A stretch of 64,000 nt of DNA from Micromonospora echinospora (GTDB lineage: Bacteria > Actinomycetota > Actinomycetes > Mycobacteriales > Micromonosporaceae). Below the pieces are notes generated by a model, which did no database searches, had not been told where the DNA came from, and saw nothing but the letters and a program-made list of their open reading frames with translations. This document shows positions 41,257-50,088 of the stretch, in pieces. Location of the stretch: contig NZ_JACHJC010000001.1 of the NCBI RefSeq assembly GCF_014203425.1, forward strand, positions 6,775,501 to 6,839,500, written 5' to 3'. Position 1 is the stretch's first letter. Each line of letters starts with the position of its first letter. The position numbers were made by a program, and so were the translations under genes.

Positions 41257-43756
41257 GCTGGTCGTGATCGGGAACGGCATGGTCGGGCAGCGCTTCGTCG
41301 AGGCGCTGCGGGCCCGGGACACCGGTGGGCGGTGGCGGGTCACGGTGCTGGCCGAGGAGCGGCGTCCGGCGTACGACCGGGTGCGCCTCTCGGCCGTCTT
41401 CGACGGGGTGGACGCCGACGAGCTGACGGTGCACACCCCCGACGACGGAGTGGACCTGCGGCTGGGCGAGCCGGCCACCGGGGTCGACCGGGCGCGTCGG
41501 GTGGTGACCACGGCGGCCGGGGAGTACCCGTACGACGCGCTGGTGCTGGCCACCGGCTCGTACGCGTTCGTGCCGCCGGTCGACGGCACGGAGCTGCCCG
41601 GCGTCTTCGTCTACCGGACGCTGGACGACCTGGCCGCGATCCGGGAGCACGCCCGGGGGCGGCGCACCGGCGCGGTCATCGGCGGCGGACTGCTCGGGCT
41701 GGAGGCGGCGAACGCGCTGCGGCTGCTCGGGCTCGACACCAGCGTGGTCGAGTTCGCGCCCCGGCTGATGCCGGTGCAGGTGGACGAGGCGGGCGGCGCG
41801 ATGCTCCGCCGCTACGTCGAGGAGCTGGGCGTCACGCCGTACCTCGGGGTGGCCACCACAGCGCTGCGCCCCGGGCCGGACGGCACTGTCGCCGCGCTCG
41901 ACCTGGCCGACGGCCGCACTGTCGACGCGGAGCTGGTGGTGGTGGCCGCCGGGATCCGGCCGCGCGACGAGCCGGCCCGGACGGCCGGGCTGCCGCTCGG
42001 CCCGCGCGGCGGCGTGCTGGTGGACGCTTCCTGCCGTACGACCGACGAGCGGATCTGGGCGGTCGGCGAGTGCGCTGCCGTGGACGGGGTCTGCCACGGG
42101 CTGGTCGCGCCCGGGTACGCCACCGCCGAGGTGGTCGCGGACCGGCTGCTCGGCGGCGCGGCCACGTTCCCCGGCGCGGACACCGCGACGAAGCTCAAGC
42201 TGCTCGGCGTCGACGTGGCCTCGTTCGGCGACGCGCACGGCGTCACCCCCGGCTGCCTGGACGTGACGTTCACCGACCCGGCCACCCGCGCGTACGCGAA
42301 GCTGGTCCTCTCCGACGACGCGCGGACGCTGCTCGGCGGCGTGCTGGTCGGGGACGCGAGCGCGTACCCGGCGTTGCGGGCCAGTGTCGGCGGGCCGCTG
42401 CCCGCTCCCCCGCTGGCGTTGCTGGCGCCGGCCGGCGGCCCGGGCGCCGGCGCGGGCGCGTTGCCGGCCGCCGCGCAGGTCTGCTCCTGCAACGCGGTGA
42501 CCCGGGCCGACCTGGACGCGGCGATCGCCGGCGGGGCGACCGACGTGCCGGCGTTGAAAGCGTGCACCCGGGCCGGTACGAGCTGCGGCTCCTGCCTGCC
42601 GATGCTCAAGCAGCTGCTGGACGCCGCCGGGGTGCGCCAGTCGAAAGCGCTGTGCGAGCACTTCGACAGCAGCCGGCAGGAGCTGTTCGACCTGATCCGG
42701 GTGCGGGGCATCGGCACGTTCTCCCGGCTCGTCGCCGAGCACGGGCGCGGGAGCGGCTGCGACATCTGCAAGCCGGTGGTGGCCTCCATCCTGGCCTCGC
42801 TCGGCGCCGGGCACGTGCTCGACGGCGAACAGGCGTCGCTGCAGGACACGAACGACCACTTCCTGGCCAACCTGCAACGCGACGGCAGCTACTCGGTGGT
42901 GCCCCGGATTCCCGGCGGGGAGATCACCCCCGAGAAGCTGATCGCGATCGGCGAGGTGGCCCGCGACTTCCAGCTCTACACGAAGATCACCGGCGGGCAG
43001 CGGATCGACCTGTTCGGCGCGCGGGTCGACCAGTTGCCGCAGATCTGGCGCCGGCTCGTCGACGCGGGCTTCGAGTCGGGCCACGCCTACGGCAAGGCGC
43101 TGCGCACCGTGAAGTCCTGCGTCGGCGACACCTGGTGCCGCTACGGCGTCCAGGACTCGGTTGGGCTGGCGATCGCGCTGGAGCTGCGCTACCGAGGGCT
43201 GCGCGCGCCGCACAAGCTCAAGTCGGCGGTCTCCGGCTGCGCCCGGGAGTGCGCCGAGGCCCGGAGCAAGGACTTCGGCGTCATCGCCACCGAGGGCGGC
43301 TGGAACCTGTACGTCGGCGGCAACGGCGGCTTCCGGCCCCGGCACGCCGACCTGTTCGCCACCGATCTGAGCACCGCCGAGCTGGTCACGCTGATCGACA
43401 GGTTCCTCATGTACTACATCCGCACCGCCGACCGGTTGCAGCGCACCGCCGCCTGGATCGAGGCGATGGACGGCGGCCTGGACCACCTCCGGTCGGTGCT
43501 CGTGGACGACTCGCTCGGCCTCTGCGCCGACCTCGACGCGGCCATGGCCCGGCACGTCACGAGCTACTCCGACGAGTGGCGCGACGTGCTGGAGGACCCG
43601 GAGCGGCTGCGCCGCTTCGCCTCGTTCGTCAACGCGCCCGGCGTGCCCGACCCGTCCATCACGTTCACCCGGGAGCGGGGCCAGCCGGTGCCCGCCCGGG
43701 ACGCCGGGCACCGCCGTCAACCCGTTGTGCTCGGACTGCCGGAGGTACGCCGATGA
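41246..43756 (+). CDS. nirB: Assimilatory nitrite reductase (NADH), large subunit
   Basis: An 836-residue enzyme reducing nitrite to ammonium. Order of domains: FAD/NAD(P) reductase (VVIGNGMVGQRFVEAL at 5; GAVIGGGLLGLEAANAL about 145), BFD [2Fe-2S] (CSCNAVTRADLD...CTRAGTSCGSC, about 413-450), a second bacterioferritin-like Cys pair (GSGCDICKP), ferredoxin-like sulfite/nitrite reductase repeat (TGGQRIDLFGARVDQLP), and the 4Fe-4S/siroheme ligands CVGDTWCRYG and SGCARECAEAR (about 627 and 661). Length is normal. nirD follows with a 4-bp overlap. Confidence 0.96.
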   Translation: MSERLVVIGNGMVGQRFVEALRARDTGGRWRVTVLAEERRPAYDRVRLSAVFDGVDADELTVHTPDDGVDLRLGEPATGVDRARRVVTTAAGEYPYDALVLATGSYAFVPPVDGTELPGVFVYRTLDDLAAIREHARGRRTGAVIGGGLLGLEAANALRLLGLDTSVVEFAPRLMPVQVDEAGGAMLRRYVEELGVTPYLGVATTALRPGPDGTVAALDLADGRTVDAELVVVAAGIRPRDEPARTAGLPLGPRGGVLVDASCRTTDERIWAVGECAAVDGVCHGLVAPGYATAEVVADRLLGGAATFPGADTATKLKLLGVDVASFGDAHGVTPGCLDVTFTDPATRAYAKLVLSDDARTLLGGVLVGDASAYPALRASVGGPLPAPPLALLAPAGGPGAGAGALPAAAQVCSCNAVTRADLDAAIAGGATDVPALKACTRAGTSCGSCLPMLKQLLDAAGVRQSKALCEHFDSSRQELFDLIRVRGIGTFSRLVAEHGRGSGCDICKPVVASILASLGAGHVLDGEQASLQDTNDHFLANLQRDGSYSVVPRIPGGEITPEKLIAIGEVARDFQLYTKITGGQRIDLFGARVDQLPQIWRRLVDAGFESGHAYGKALRTVKSCVGDTWCRYGVQDSVGLAIALELRYRGLRAPHKLKSAVSGCARECAEARSKDFGVIATEGGWNLYVGGNGGFRPRHADLFATDLSTAELVTLIDRFLMYYIRTADRLQRTAAWIEAMDGGLDHLRSVLVDDSLGLCADLDAAMARHVTSYSDEWRDVLEDPERLRRFASFVNAPGVPDPSITFTRERGQPVPARDAGHRRQPVVLGLPEVRR

Positions 43757-44100
43757 GCCCTGTCGTCACGCTGGACTGGATGCCGGTCTGCCCGCTGGAC
43801 CGGCTCGACCTCGACCGGGGCGTGGCCGCGCTCGTCGACGGCGTGCAGGTAGCTGTCTTCCGCACCGCGAGCGGGCTGTACGCGGTGGACAACCTCGACC
43901 CGGTCGGCGGCGCGTACGTCATGTCCCGCGGTCTCGTGGGCAGCCGGGGCGGCGTGCCGACGCTCTCCTCGCCGCTGCACAAGCAGGTCTACGACCTCAC
44001 CACCGGGCGGTGCCTGGACCTGCCCGGCGTGACGCTGACGCGGCACCGGGTGCGCTGCCGGGACGGCCAGGTCGAGGTGCGGTTACGGCAGGAGCAGTGA
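43753..44100 (+). CDS. nirD: Nitrite reductase (NADH), small subunit
   Basis: A 115-residue Rieske-like protein (WMPVCPLDRLDLDRGVAALVDGVQVAVFRTASGLYAVDNLDPVGGAYVMSRGLVGSRGGVPTLSSPLHKQVYDLTTGRCLD). NirD has the Rieske fold; the usual Cys-His cluster ligands are mostly absent, as is normal for NirD. It associates with NirB. ATG 43753 overlaps the nirB stop, and nnaR begins on the base after its own stop. Confidence 0.93.
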   Translation: MSPVVTLDWMPVCPLDRLDLDRGVAALVDGVQVAVFRTASGLYAVDNLDPVGGAYVMSRGLVGSRGGVPTLSSPLHKQVYDLTTGRCLDLPGVTLTRHRVRCRDGQVEVRLRQEQ

Positions 44101-45188
44101 TGCGGGACGAGCTGGCCGGTTTCACCATCGGGGTCACCGCGGACCGGCGGCGCGACGAACTGGCCGCCCTGCTCCAGCGGCGCGGTGCGCGGGTGGTGCT
44201 CGCCCCGGCGCTGCGGATCGTCCCGCTCGCCGACGACACCGACCTGCGTGAGGCCACCCGGGCCTGCCTGGAACATCCGCCGGACGTGCTGATGGCCAAC
44301 ACCGGCATCGGCATGCGGGGCTGGCTGGAGGCGGCCGAGGGCTGGGGGCTGGCCGAGCCGCTGCGCGCCACGCTCGCCCGCGCGTACGTGGTGTCCCGGG
44401 GCCCCAAGGCGACCGGGGCGATCCGCGCCGCCGGGCTGCGCGAGCACTGGTCGCCGGGGTCGGAGAGCTGCGACGAGGTGGTGGAGCACCTGGTCTCGCG
44501 CGGCGTGGCAGGCAAGGTGGTGGCGATGCAACTGCACGGCGAGCGGCAACCCGAGTGCACCGACGCCCTGGTGGCGGCCGGGGCCACGGTGATCGAGGTG
44601 CCGGTCTACCGGTGGGCGCCGCCGGCCGACCCGGCGCCGCTGCACCGGCTCATCGACCTGGTCGCCGGGCGGCTCGTCGACGCGGTCACGTTCACCTCGG
44701 CCCCGGCGGCCGAGGCCCTGCTGCGGGCGGCCGGGGACCGTACCGAGACGGTGCTGGAGGCGCTGCGCGGCGACGTGCTGGCCGGGTGCGTGGGCACCGT
44801 GACCGCCGAGCCGCTGGTCCGGCGCGGCGTGCCGGTGAGCGCGCCCAGCCGGGCGCGGCTGGGCGCGCTGGTCCGCACCATCGTCGAGGAGCTGCCCCGG
44901 CGCACGGTCTCGGTGAAGGCGGCCGGGCACGTGCTGACGCTGCGCGGCCACGCCGCGGTGGTGGACGGGGAGCTGCGCCAGCTCGCGCCGGCCCCGATGG
45001 CCGTGCTGCGCGCGCTCGCCGCGTCACCCGGCAAGGTGCTCTCCCGCACCGCGCTGCTGCGTACGCTGCCGCGCGGCGCGGACGAGCACGCGGTGGAGAT
45101 GGCTGTCGCCCGGCTGCGGGTCGGGCTGAAGGCGCCCCGCGTGGTGCAGACAGTGGTCAAGCGGGGCTACCGCCTGCGGGTCGACTGA
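44101..45188 (+). CDS. nnaR: NnaR-type regulator: uroporphyrinogen-III synthase-like domain fused to winged helix
   Basis: A 362-residue two-domain protein. Residues about 1-255 are HemD-like (FTIGVTADRRRDELAALLQRRGARVVLAPALRIVPL; VMANTGIGMRGWLEAAE; FTSAPAAEALLRAA). Residues about 268-360 are an OmpR-type winged helix (LTLRGHAAVVDGELRQLAPAPMAVLRALAASPGKVLSRTALL...VVQTVVKRGYRLRVD). In Streptomyces, NnaR of this architecture helps GlnR activate nitrate/nitrite genes. Being the last gene of the reductase operon, one base after nirD, fits that role. The HemD part may also affect siroheme supply for NirB. Confidence 0.88.
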
Positions 45189-45200
45189 CCCGCAGGCGGT
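45169..45200. terminator. Bidirectional hairpin between nnaR and cvnD
   Basis: Perfect 14-bp arms 45169-45182 and 45187-45200 around GACT. It begins in the last codons of nnaR and reaches the cvnD stop, so it can end transcription from both sides. Confidence 0.7.
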
Positions 45201-45817
45201 CAGCCGACCGAGGCCGGGTAGCCGTGCTCGGCCTGGAGGCGGAGCATCGCGTGCTCGACCACGGTCACCAGCACCTGCTTGACCGAGTCCCGCCGGCGGG
45301 CGTCGCACAGGACCATCGGCACGTCCGGGGAGATGGCGAGCGCCTCCCGGACCTCCTCCAGCTCGTAGTGCGGCGCGTCTTCGAAGCGGTTCAACGCCAC
45401 GACGTACGGCAGCTTGCGGTTCTCGAAGTAGTCCAGCGGCGCGAACGCGTCGGTGATCCGGCGGGTGTCCACCAGCACCGCCGCGCCCACCGCGCCCCGG
45501 ATGATCTCGTCCCACATGAACCAGAAGCGGGTCTGGCCGGGCGTGCCGAACAGGTAGAGGATCAGGTCCTCCGCCATGGTGATACGGCCGAAGTCCATGG
45601 CGACCGTGGTGGTCTCCTTGCCCGGCACCTTCGACGCGTCGTCGATGCCCACGCCCGCCGCGGTCATCAGCGCCTCGGTGGTCAGCGGCTGGATCTCGGA
45701 GATCGCACCGACCAGGGTGGTCTTGCCCACGCCGAAGCCGCCCGCGATCACGATCTTCGCGGAGATGATCTCCCGGCCGCGGTTCACCCCGTCGGGGTCA
45801 TAGTTCGCGAAGTCCAC
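45200..45817 (-). CDS. Conservon Ras-like GTPase (CvnD)
   Basis: A 205-residue small GTPase of the MglA/CvnD type. G1 loop KIVIAGGFGVGKTTLVGAI (about 21-39), TTVAMDFGRI and LYLFGTPGQTRFWFMWDEI (switch II, DTAGQ replaced by GTPGQ), and YVVALNRFED in place of NKxD. It works with the kinase-like CvnA, roadblock CvnB and DUF742 CvnC at the membrane. Its ATG lies 20 bp inside the cvnC 3' end. Effectors are unknown; related conservons influence development and secondary metabolism in Streptomyces. Confidence 0.92.
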   Translation of the reverse strand: MDFANYDPDGVNRGREIISAKIVIAGGFGVGKTTLVGAISEIQPLTTEALMTAAGVGIDDASKVPGKETTTVAMDFGRITMAEDLILYLFGTPGQTRFWFMWDEIIRGAVGAAVLVDTRRITDAFAPLDYFENRKLPYVVALNRFEDAPHYELEEVREALAISPDVPMVLCDARRRDSVKQVLVTVVEHAMLRLQAEHGYPASVG

Positions 45818-46160
45818 TTAGCACCCTTCCAAGCAGGTTCATGCGCGCCGCGAAACCCGTCGCGGGAGCGGCAGTGTGTAGCGTCAGCAGGCCCTCGGCC
45901 ACCATGTCGGCGACCAGCACCCGGGTGACGCCCAGCGGCATCCGGGTGTAAGCGGCGATTTCCGCCAGCGACTGTGCCCGGCCTTCACAGACCGAGGAGA
46001 TGCGGTACTTGTCGTGCCCGGCGAAACGCGCCTCGGCCGACTGCGTGGCCGTGCTCGACAGCACGGCTTCGAGCGCGATGTTCTGCAACGGCTCGGTGCG
46101 GCCCCGGGTGACCGCGTACGGTCGCACCAGCGCGCCACGCGGATCACGTCGCGGGTCCAT
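45798..46160 (-). CDS. Conservon DUF742 protein (CvnC)
   Basis: A 120-residue DUF742 protein (ALVRPYAVTRGRTEPLQNIALEAVLSST...YRISSVCEGRAQSLAEIAAYTRMPLGVTRVLVADMVAEGLLTLH), with a winged-helix-like centre. ATG 46160 is preceded by GGGGAGGTGA, a near-perfect ribosome site; an in-frame upstream ATG (46181) lacks one. It sits between cvnB and cvnD and overlaps the latter. Confidence 0.92.
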   Translation of the reverse strand: MDPRRDPRGALVRPYAVTRGRTEPLQNIALEAVLSSTATQSAEARFAGHDKYRISSVCEGRAQSLAEIAAYTRMPLGVTRVLVADMVAEGLLTLHTAAPATGFAARMNLLGRVLSGLREL

Positions 46161-46219
46161 CTCGCGATCACCTCCCCTCATACGGAGCGCAGCGGCTCCG
46201 GCTCATGTCGGCGGCCCGG

Positions 46220-46627
46220 TCAGGACCGGACGGCGTCCCTCGGCAGCGGGACCAGCGCCTGGCCGACCCGTTCCACGAGCAACGCCATCTCGTAGCCGAC
46301 CTGGCCCACGTCGCAGCTGCGCGCCGCGAGCACGGCCATCGAGGAGCCGTCGCTGATGGACATCAGGAACAGGTAACCGCTGTCCATCTCGATCACGGTC
46401 TGCAGCACCCCGCCGGCGCTGAACATGCGCGCCGCGCCCTCGGTCAGGCTCACCACGCCGGAGGTGATCGCGGCGAGCTGGTCGGCCCGGTCCCCGGGCA
46501 GGTCCCGGGAGGAGGCGAGCAGCAGCCCGTCCGCGGAGACCGCCACCACGTGGGCGATGCCCGCCACGCTGTCGGCGAAGTTGGTGAGAAGCCAACCCAT
46601 GTCCTGCATGGCCGCCGGCCTGTTCAT
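46220..46627 (-). CDS. Conservon roadblock/LC7 protein (CvnB)
   Basis: A 135-residue roadblock/LC7 protein (LLTNFADSVAGIAHVVAVSADGLLLASSRDLPGDRADQLAAITSGVVSLTEGAARMF...DSGYLFLMSISDGSSMAVLAAR). Roadblock dimers bind the GTPase and may act as its activating or scaffold partner. ATG 46627 overlaps the cvnA stop by 4 bp, and cvnC follows 59 nt later. Confidence 0.93.
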   Translation of the reverse strand: MNRPAAMQDMGWLLTNFADSVAGIAHVVAVSADGLLLASSRDLPGDRADQLAAITSGVVSLTEGAARMFSAGGVLQTVIEMDSGYLFLMSISDGSSMAVLAARSCDVGQVGYEMALLVERVGQALVPLPRDAVRS

Positions 46628-49600
46628 CGGTTCGTCTCCTTGGTCGAGGTGCTGTTCGGGTCGGCGCCGGCCGTACGGCCCCGCTGGACGCCACGGTGGT
46701 AGGCGGAGAGCAGCCCCCGTACCTCGTCCGGCGTGCGCCGGCTGCGGTCCCGGCCGCTCTTCGGCTCGATCCCGCCGGGCACGAGCTGGGCCTGCGGCAC
46801 CCGCTTGGGCAGGCCCGAACGGGTGGTGCCGCCGGTGGTGGGCTCCGCGGCCCGGCTGGCCCGCGTCCAGCCCTCGTCGGCCGCGGTACGCCAGGCGCTC
46901 GGGTCGATGCCGGGCGCGGGCTCGGCGGCGGGTGGTGGCGCCGGGGCGGCCGGTGGCGGCGACGCGGCCGCCGGGGCGGCCGCCGCGGGTGGCGCGGACG
47001 GCACGGCCGGTGCGTTGTACGCGGCCGGCGTGCTCAGCCCCGACGCCTGCGCGCCCGGGGTACGGGTGGGCAGCGGCGGACGCGCCGACGCCGCGGGCGG
47101 CGGCACGGCCGGCTGGGCCGGCGCGGGCGGCTCGTCGAAGGTGGGCCGGGTGAAGATGGTGGTCTCGTCCTCTCCGTGCGAGCGGAACCAGACCGCCTCC
47201 ATCTCCCGGAATATCGGGGCCTCGGCCCGCTGCTCGGGACGAGCCACCACGGGCTTTGCCGGGGTGGTCTCCACCGTCGGCGCCGCGGCGAGCGGCTGGT
47301 AGGCCGGAGGCGCCGCCTCGGTGCTGGGCGACCGCTTGGGCAGCGGGTCGAGCGCGGGGTACGCCACCGTCGGCCCGCCGGCCGACCAGCCCGCCCCGGA
47401 GACCGGGGCCGGCGTGGCAGGGGCCGCCGGCAGCGTGCCGGGCGCCCCGCCGAGCTGCACGGCGGGAGTGGTGTCACGCACCTCGGCGGGCGTCTGCCAC
47501 CTGGCGGGCGGGGCGGTGGTGGCCCCGCGCCATCCGTCGGCGAGCGTCGCGGTGGCGGCGCCCCGGCCGGCGCCGGCAAGCGCGTCGGCGACGCCGACCT
47601 GGCTCAGCGGCGACTGCTCGACGGCCAACGGCTGGCGCGGCCGGGTCAGCGGGGCCTGACCCCGGTTGGCCGGCAGCACCACAGTCGAGTTCGGCAGTGT
47701 GACCTGGGCGACAGTGCCGCCCTCGACGTTGCGGCGCAGCTCGACCCGGATGCCGTACCGGGAGGCGAGGCGGCTCACCACGGCCAGACCCATCAGCCGG
47801 AACGCGGCCACGTCGACGGTCGGCGGTGCGGCCAGGCGCCGGTTGAGCGAGTCGAGCTGCTCGTCGCTGAGGCCGAGGCCCCGGTCCTCGATCTGGATCA
47901 GCACGTAGTCGCGGATCCGGCGGCCGTCGGCCACCACCGAGGTGTTCGGCGGCGAGAAGCGGGTGGCGTTGTCGAGCAGTTCCGCGACCAGCCGGACGAC
48001 GTCGTTGACGGCGTGGGCGGCCACCGAGATGTCGGTGTCGACGGTGCCGAACTCGACGCGGTTGTAGAGCTCCACCTCGGACTGCGCGGCGCGCAGCACG
48101 TCGACCAGGAGCGCGTCGTCGCGACGCGGCACCGCCGAGTCGGCGCCGGCGAGCACCAGCAGGTTCTCGTCGTTGCGGCGCATCCGGGTGGCCAGGTGGT
48201 CCAGCTCGAACAGCTGCGCCAGACGCTTCGGGTCCTCCTCGGACCGCTCGATCGCGTCCAGCTCGCCGATCATGCGGTCGACCAGGCTCTGCGAGCGGCG
48301 GGCCAGGTTGAGGAACATCGCCGAGACGCTCGTCCGCAGCGCGGCCTGCTCGGCCGCCACCCGTACCGCCTCCCGGTGGACCACGTTGAAGGCGACGGCC
48401 ACCTGGCCGACCTCGTCGCGGTTGGTCAGCTTGATCGGGTCTCGGACCTGCTGGACGATCTCGTCCACGCCGCCGTCGCCGATGGCGTTGATGTTCTGCA
48501 GCCGGCTCACCGCGTCCGGCAGGTCGTGGTTCGCCACCGCGAGCGCGCCCTCACGCAGCCGGCGCAGCGAGTCGTTCAGCGACCGGGCGAGCACCACGGC
48601 GAGCGTCACCGCGATGGCCAGCGTGATCAGCACCAGCAGGCCCTCCACGACCGCCTGCCGGATCACGTCGGCGCGTAGCTCGTCGGCGTCGGCGAGCAGG
48701 TCGTCCAGGAGTTGGATCTCCGCCCACCGCATCAGCTCGTCGACCGCGCCGATCGCGTCGGCCGCCTCCTGCCGGGTGACGAGCCCAGGGCGCCCGACCG
48801 AGCGGGACAGGTCGGCGGCGACCCGGTCGGCGAGCTGGACGGCGTCACCGGAGACGGTGCGGTCCACCAGGGCCCGCTGGGCCGGCGTCGCGGACCGGGA
48901 GAAGGTGAGCAGCGCCTCCTGCTGACTGGTCAGGGTGGCCACGAAGGAGGAGAACTGCTCCTCGTCGATCCGGCCGGCGCCGAGCGCGGTGAAGGCGACC
49001 GCCTGTTCCTCGGCCACCGCGGCCTTGGCGTGGGCGAACGCGGCCACCGCGCGGCGGGCGTCGGCCAGGCTCTCCGCGCCCGGCTGCTGGGCCAGGGCGT
49101 CGCTGTACGCGACCAGGTCGTTCAGGACGATGCCGTAGCGCAGGCTGGCCTCGGCCACCGGCATCTGCGACCGGTCCAGCACCTCCTGGCGCACGCCGTT
49201 CAACGTGGACAGGTGGGCGTCGATGACCTTGAGCTGGTTGCTGACCGAGCCCGGCACGTCACCGAGCCGGCGCCGCTCCTCCTGGTACGCCGCGATGCGC
49301 TCGTCGGTCTGGCGCACCCGCAGGTTGTACGCGTCCGGCTTCTGGTCCGGCTGGGCCAGGAAGACCGCCGCCGCCATCCGCTCCTTGTGGAGGTCCTGGG
49401 TGAGCGCCGAGATGTCGACCGACACGGCCGTCAGCGACCGGACCCGGTCCGCCTCGAACGCGCCCTGGCCCACCGAGACGAGTCGGATAGTTGCCAGTGC
49501 GATGACAGCCGCTACCGGAACGACCAGGATGAGGGCGAGTTTCGAGCGGATACGCGCGTCGCGCAGCCTCGGCAGGCGCCGTCGCCGGTTCCGCTGATCG

Positions 49601-49641
49601 GCGTTGGGGCTCCCGGGCAGGGTCGTAGGTCCGGTGCTCAC
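46624..49641 (-). CDS. Conservon sensor kinase-like protein with NIT domain (CvnA)
   Basis: A 1005-residue membrane protein. Basic N-terminus, helix 1 (LALILVVPVAAVIALATIRL, about 32-52), an outer NIT domain (VSVDISALTQDLHKERMAAAVFLAQ... to about 330), helix 2 (VEGLLVLITLAIAVTLAVVLA), HAMP-like linker, a helical dimer region (LDHLATRMRRNDENLLVLAG) and a GHKL ATPase (VAELLDNATRFSPP; IEDRGLGLS; RLMGLAVVSRLASRYGIRV). A Pro/Ala-rich tail of about 270 residues follows. NIT domains are thought to sense nitrate or nitrite. GTG 49641 has GGAGG 7 nt upstream. It heads cvnA-B-C-D. Confidence 0.9.
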   Translation of the reverse strand: MSTGPTTLPGSPNADQRNRRRRLPRLRDARIRSKLALILVVPVAAVIALATIRLVSVGQGAFEADRVRSLTAVSVDISALTQDLHKERMAAAVFLAQPDQKPDAYNLRVRQTDERIAAYQEERRRLGDVPGSVSNQLKVIDAHLSTLNGVRQEVLDRSQMPVAEASLRYGIVLNDLVAYSDALAQQPGAESLADARRAVAAFAHAKAAVAEEQAVAFTALGAGRIDEEQFSSFVATLTSQQEALLTFSRSATPAQRALVDRTVSGDAVQLADRVAADLSRSVGRPGLVTRQEAADAIGAVDELMRWAEIQLLDDLLADADELRADVIRQAVVEGLLVLITLAIAVTLAVVLARSLNDSLRRLREGALAVANHDLPDAVSRLQNINAIGDGGVDEIVQQVRDPIKLTNRDEVGQVAVAFNVVHREAVRVAAEQAALRTSVSAMFLNLARRSQSLVDRMIGELDAIERSEEDPKRLAQLFELDHLATRMRRNDENLLVLAGADSAVPRRDDALLVDVLRAAQSEVELYNRVEFGTVDTDISVAAHAVNDVVRLVAELLDNATRFSPPNTSVVADGRRIRDYVLIQIEDRGLGLSDEQLDSLNRRLAAPPTVDVAAFRLMGLAVVSRLASRYGIRVELRRNVEGGTVAQVTLPNSTVVLPANRGQAPLTRPRQPLAVEQSPLSQVGVADALAGAGRGAATATLADGWRGATTAPPARWQTPAEVRDTTPAVQLGGAPGTLPAAPATPAPVSGAGWSAGGPTVAYPALDPLPKRSPSTEAAPPAYQPLAAAPTVETTPAKPVVARPEQRAEAPIFREMEAVWFRSHGEDETTIFTRPTFDEPPAPAQPAVPPPAASARPPLPTRTPGAQASGLSTPAAYNAPAVPSAPPAAAAPAAASPPPAAPAPPPAAEPAPGIDPSAWRTAADEGWTRASRAAEPTTGGTTRSGLPKRVPQAQLVPGGIEPKSGRDRSRRTPDEVRGLLSAYHRGVQRGRTAGADPNSTSTKETNR

Positions 49642-50088
49642 GACATCGCCTCCGTCGTTTCTTCCACGCGCGACCCGCTGACCCGTGCCTGGTGCAGCGG
49701 CGAGCGCCGCGCGCGGCACGGCCGCGATTTCATCAGACGAGATCGTGTTTGGGAAGCCGCAGGGAGGCAGGAAACGGTCGGGGTCGGCGCAACCCGTGAT
49801 CCGATCACCTAATACCTTCTTTTCTCCAACCCCCTGATCAGGGGATGTCACTCCAGAGTGGTCACGCGCTTCTGTGCAGTAATTGTCAGTTAATGTTCCG
49901 TGTCCCCAGCATGTGGGATGGCTGTCCCGAAACAGCACTCGAGATCCCGGCTTGACCACAGGCCCCGGCATTGGCAAGGTTTTGCAGGCTTCGCGCACAC
50001 CGTACGGCACACCAATCCCGTTCCTCCACTGAGGACGGACTAGCGGCGGTGATCGGGCGTCGGCCCGCGCCGCACCTGGAGGACTGAG
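49642..50088. other. 447-bp divergent intergenic region, cvnA / binding lipoprotein
   Basis: No gene is apparent. The stretch 49805-49905 is richer in A+T than its surroundings. It contains the 14-bp palindrome CCCCTGATCAGGGG (49831-49844) and a near-direct repeat CAGTAAT / CAGTTAAT (about 49877-49893). These are the likely control sites for both directions. An open frame continues upstream of the cvnA GTG but its residues look non-coding. Confidence 0.5.

Noticed and set aside
49642..50010. N-terminal extension of CvnA
   Set aside because: Residues are not membrane- or NIT-like, and a clear GGAGG lies before GTG 49641.
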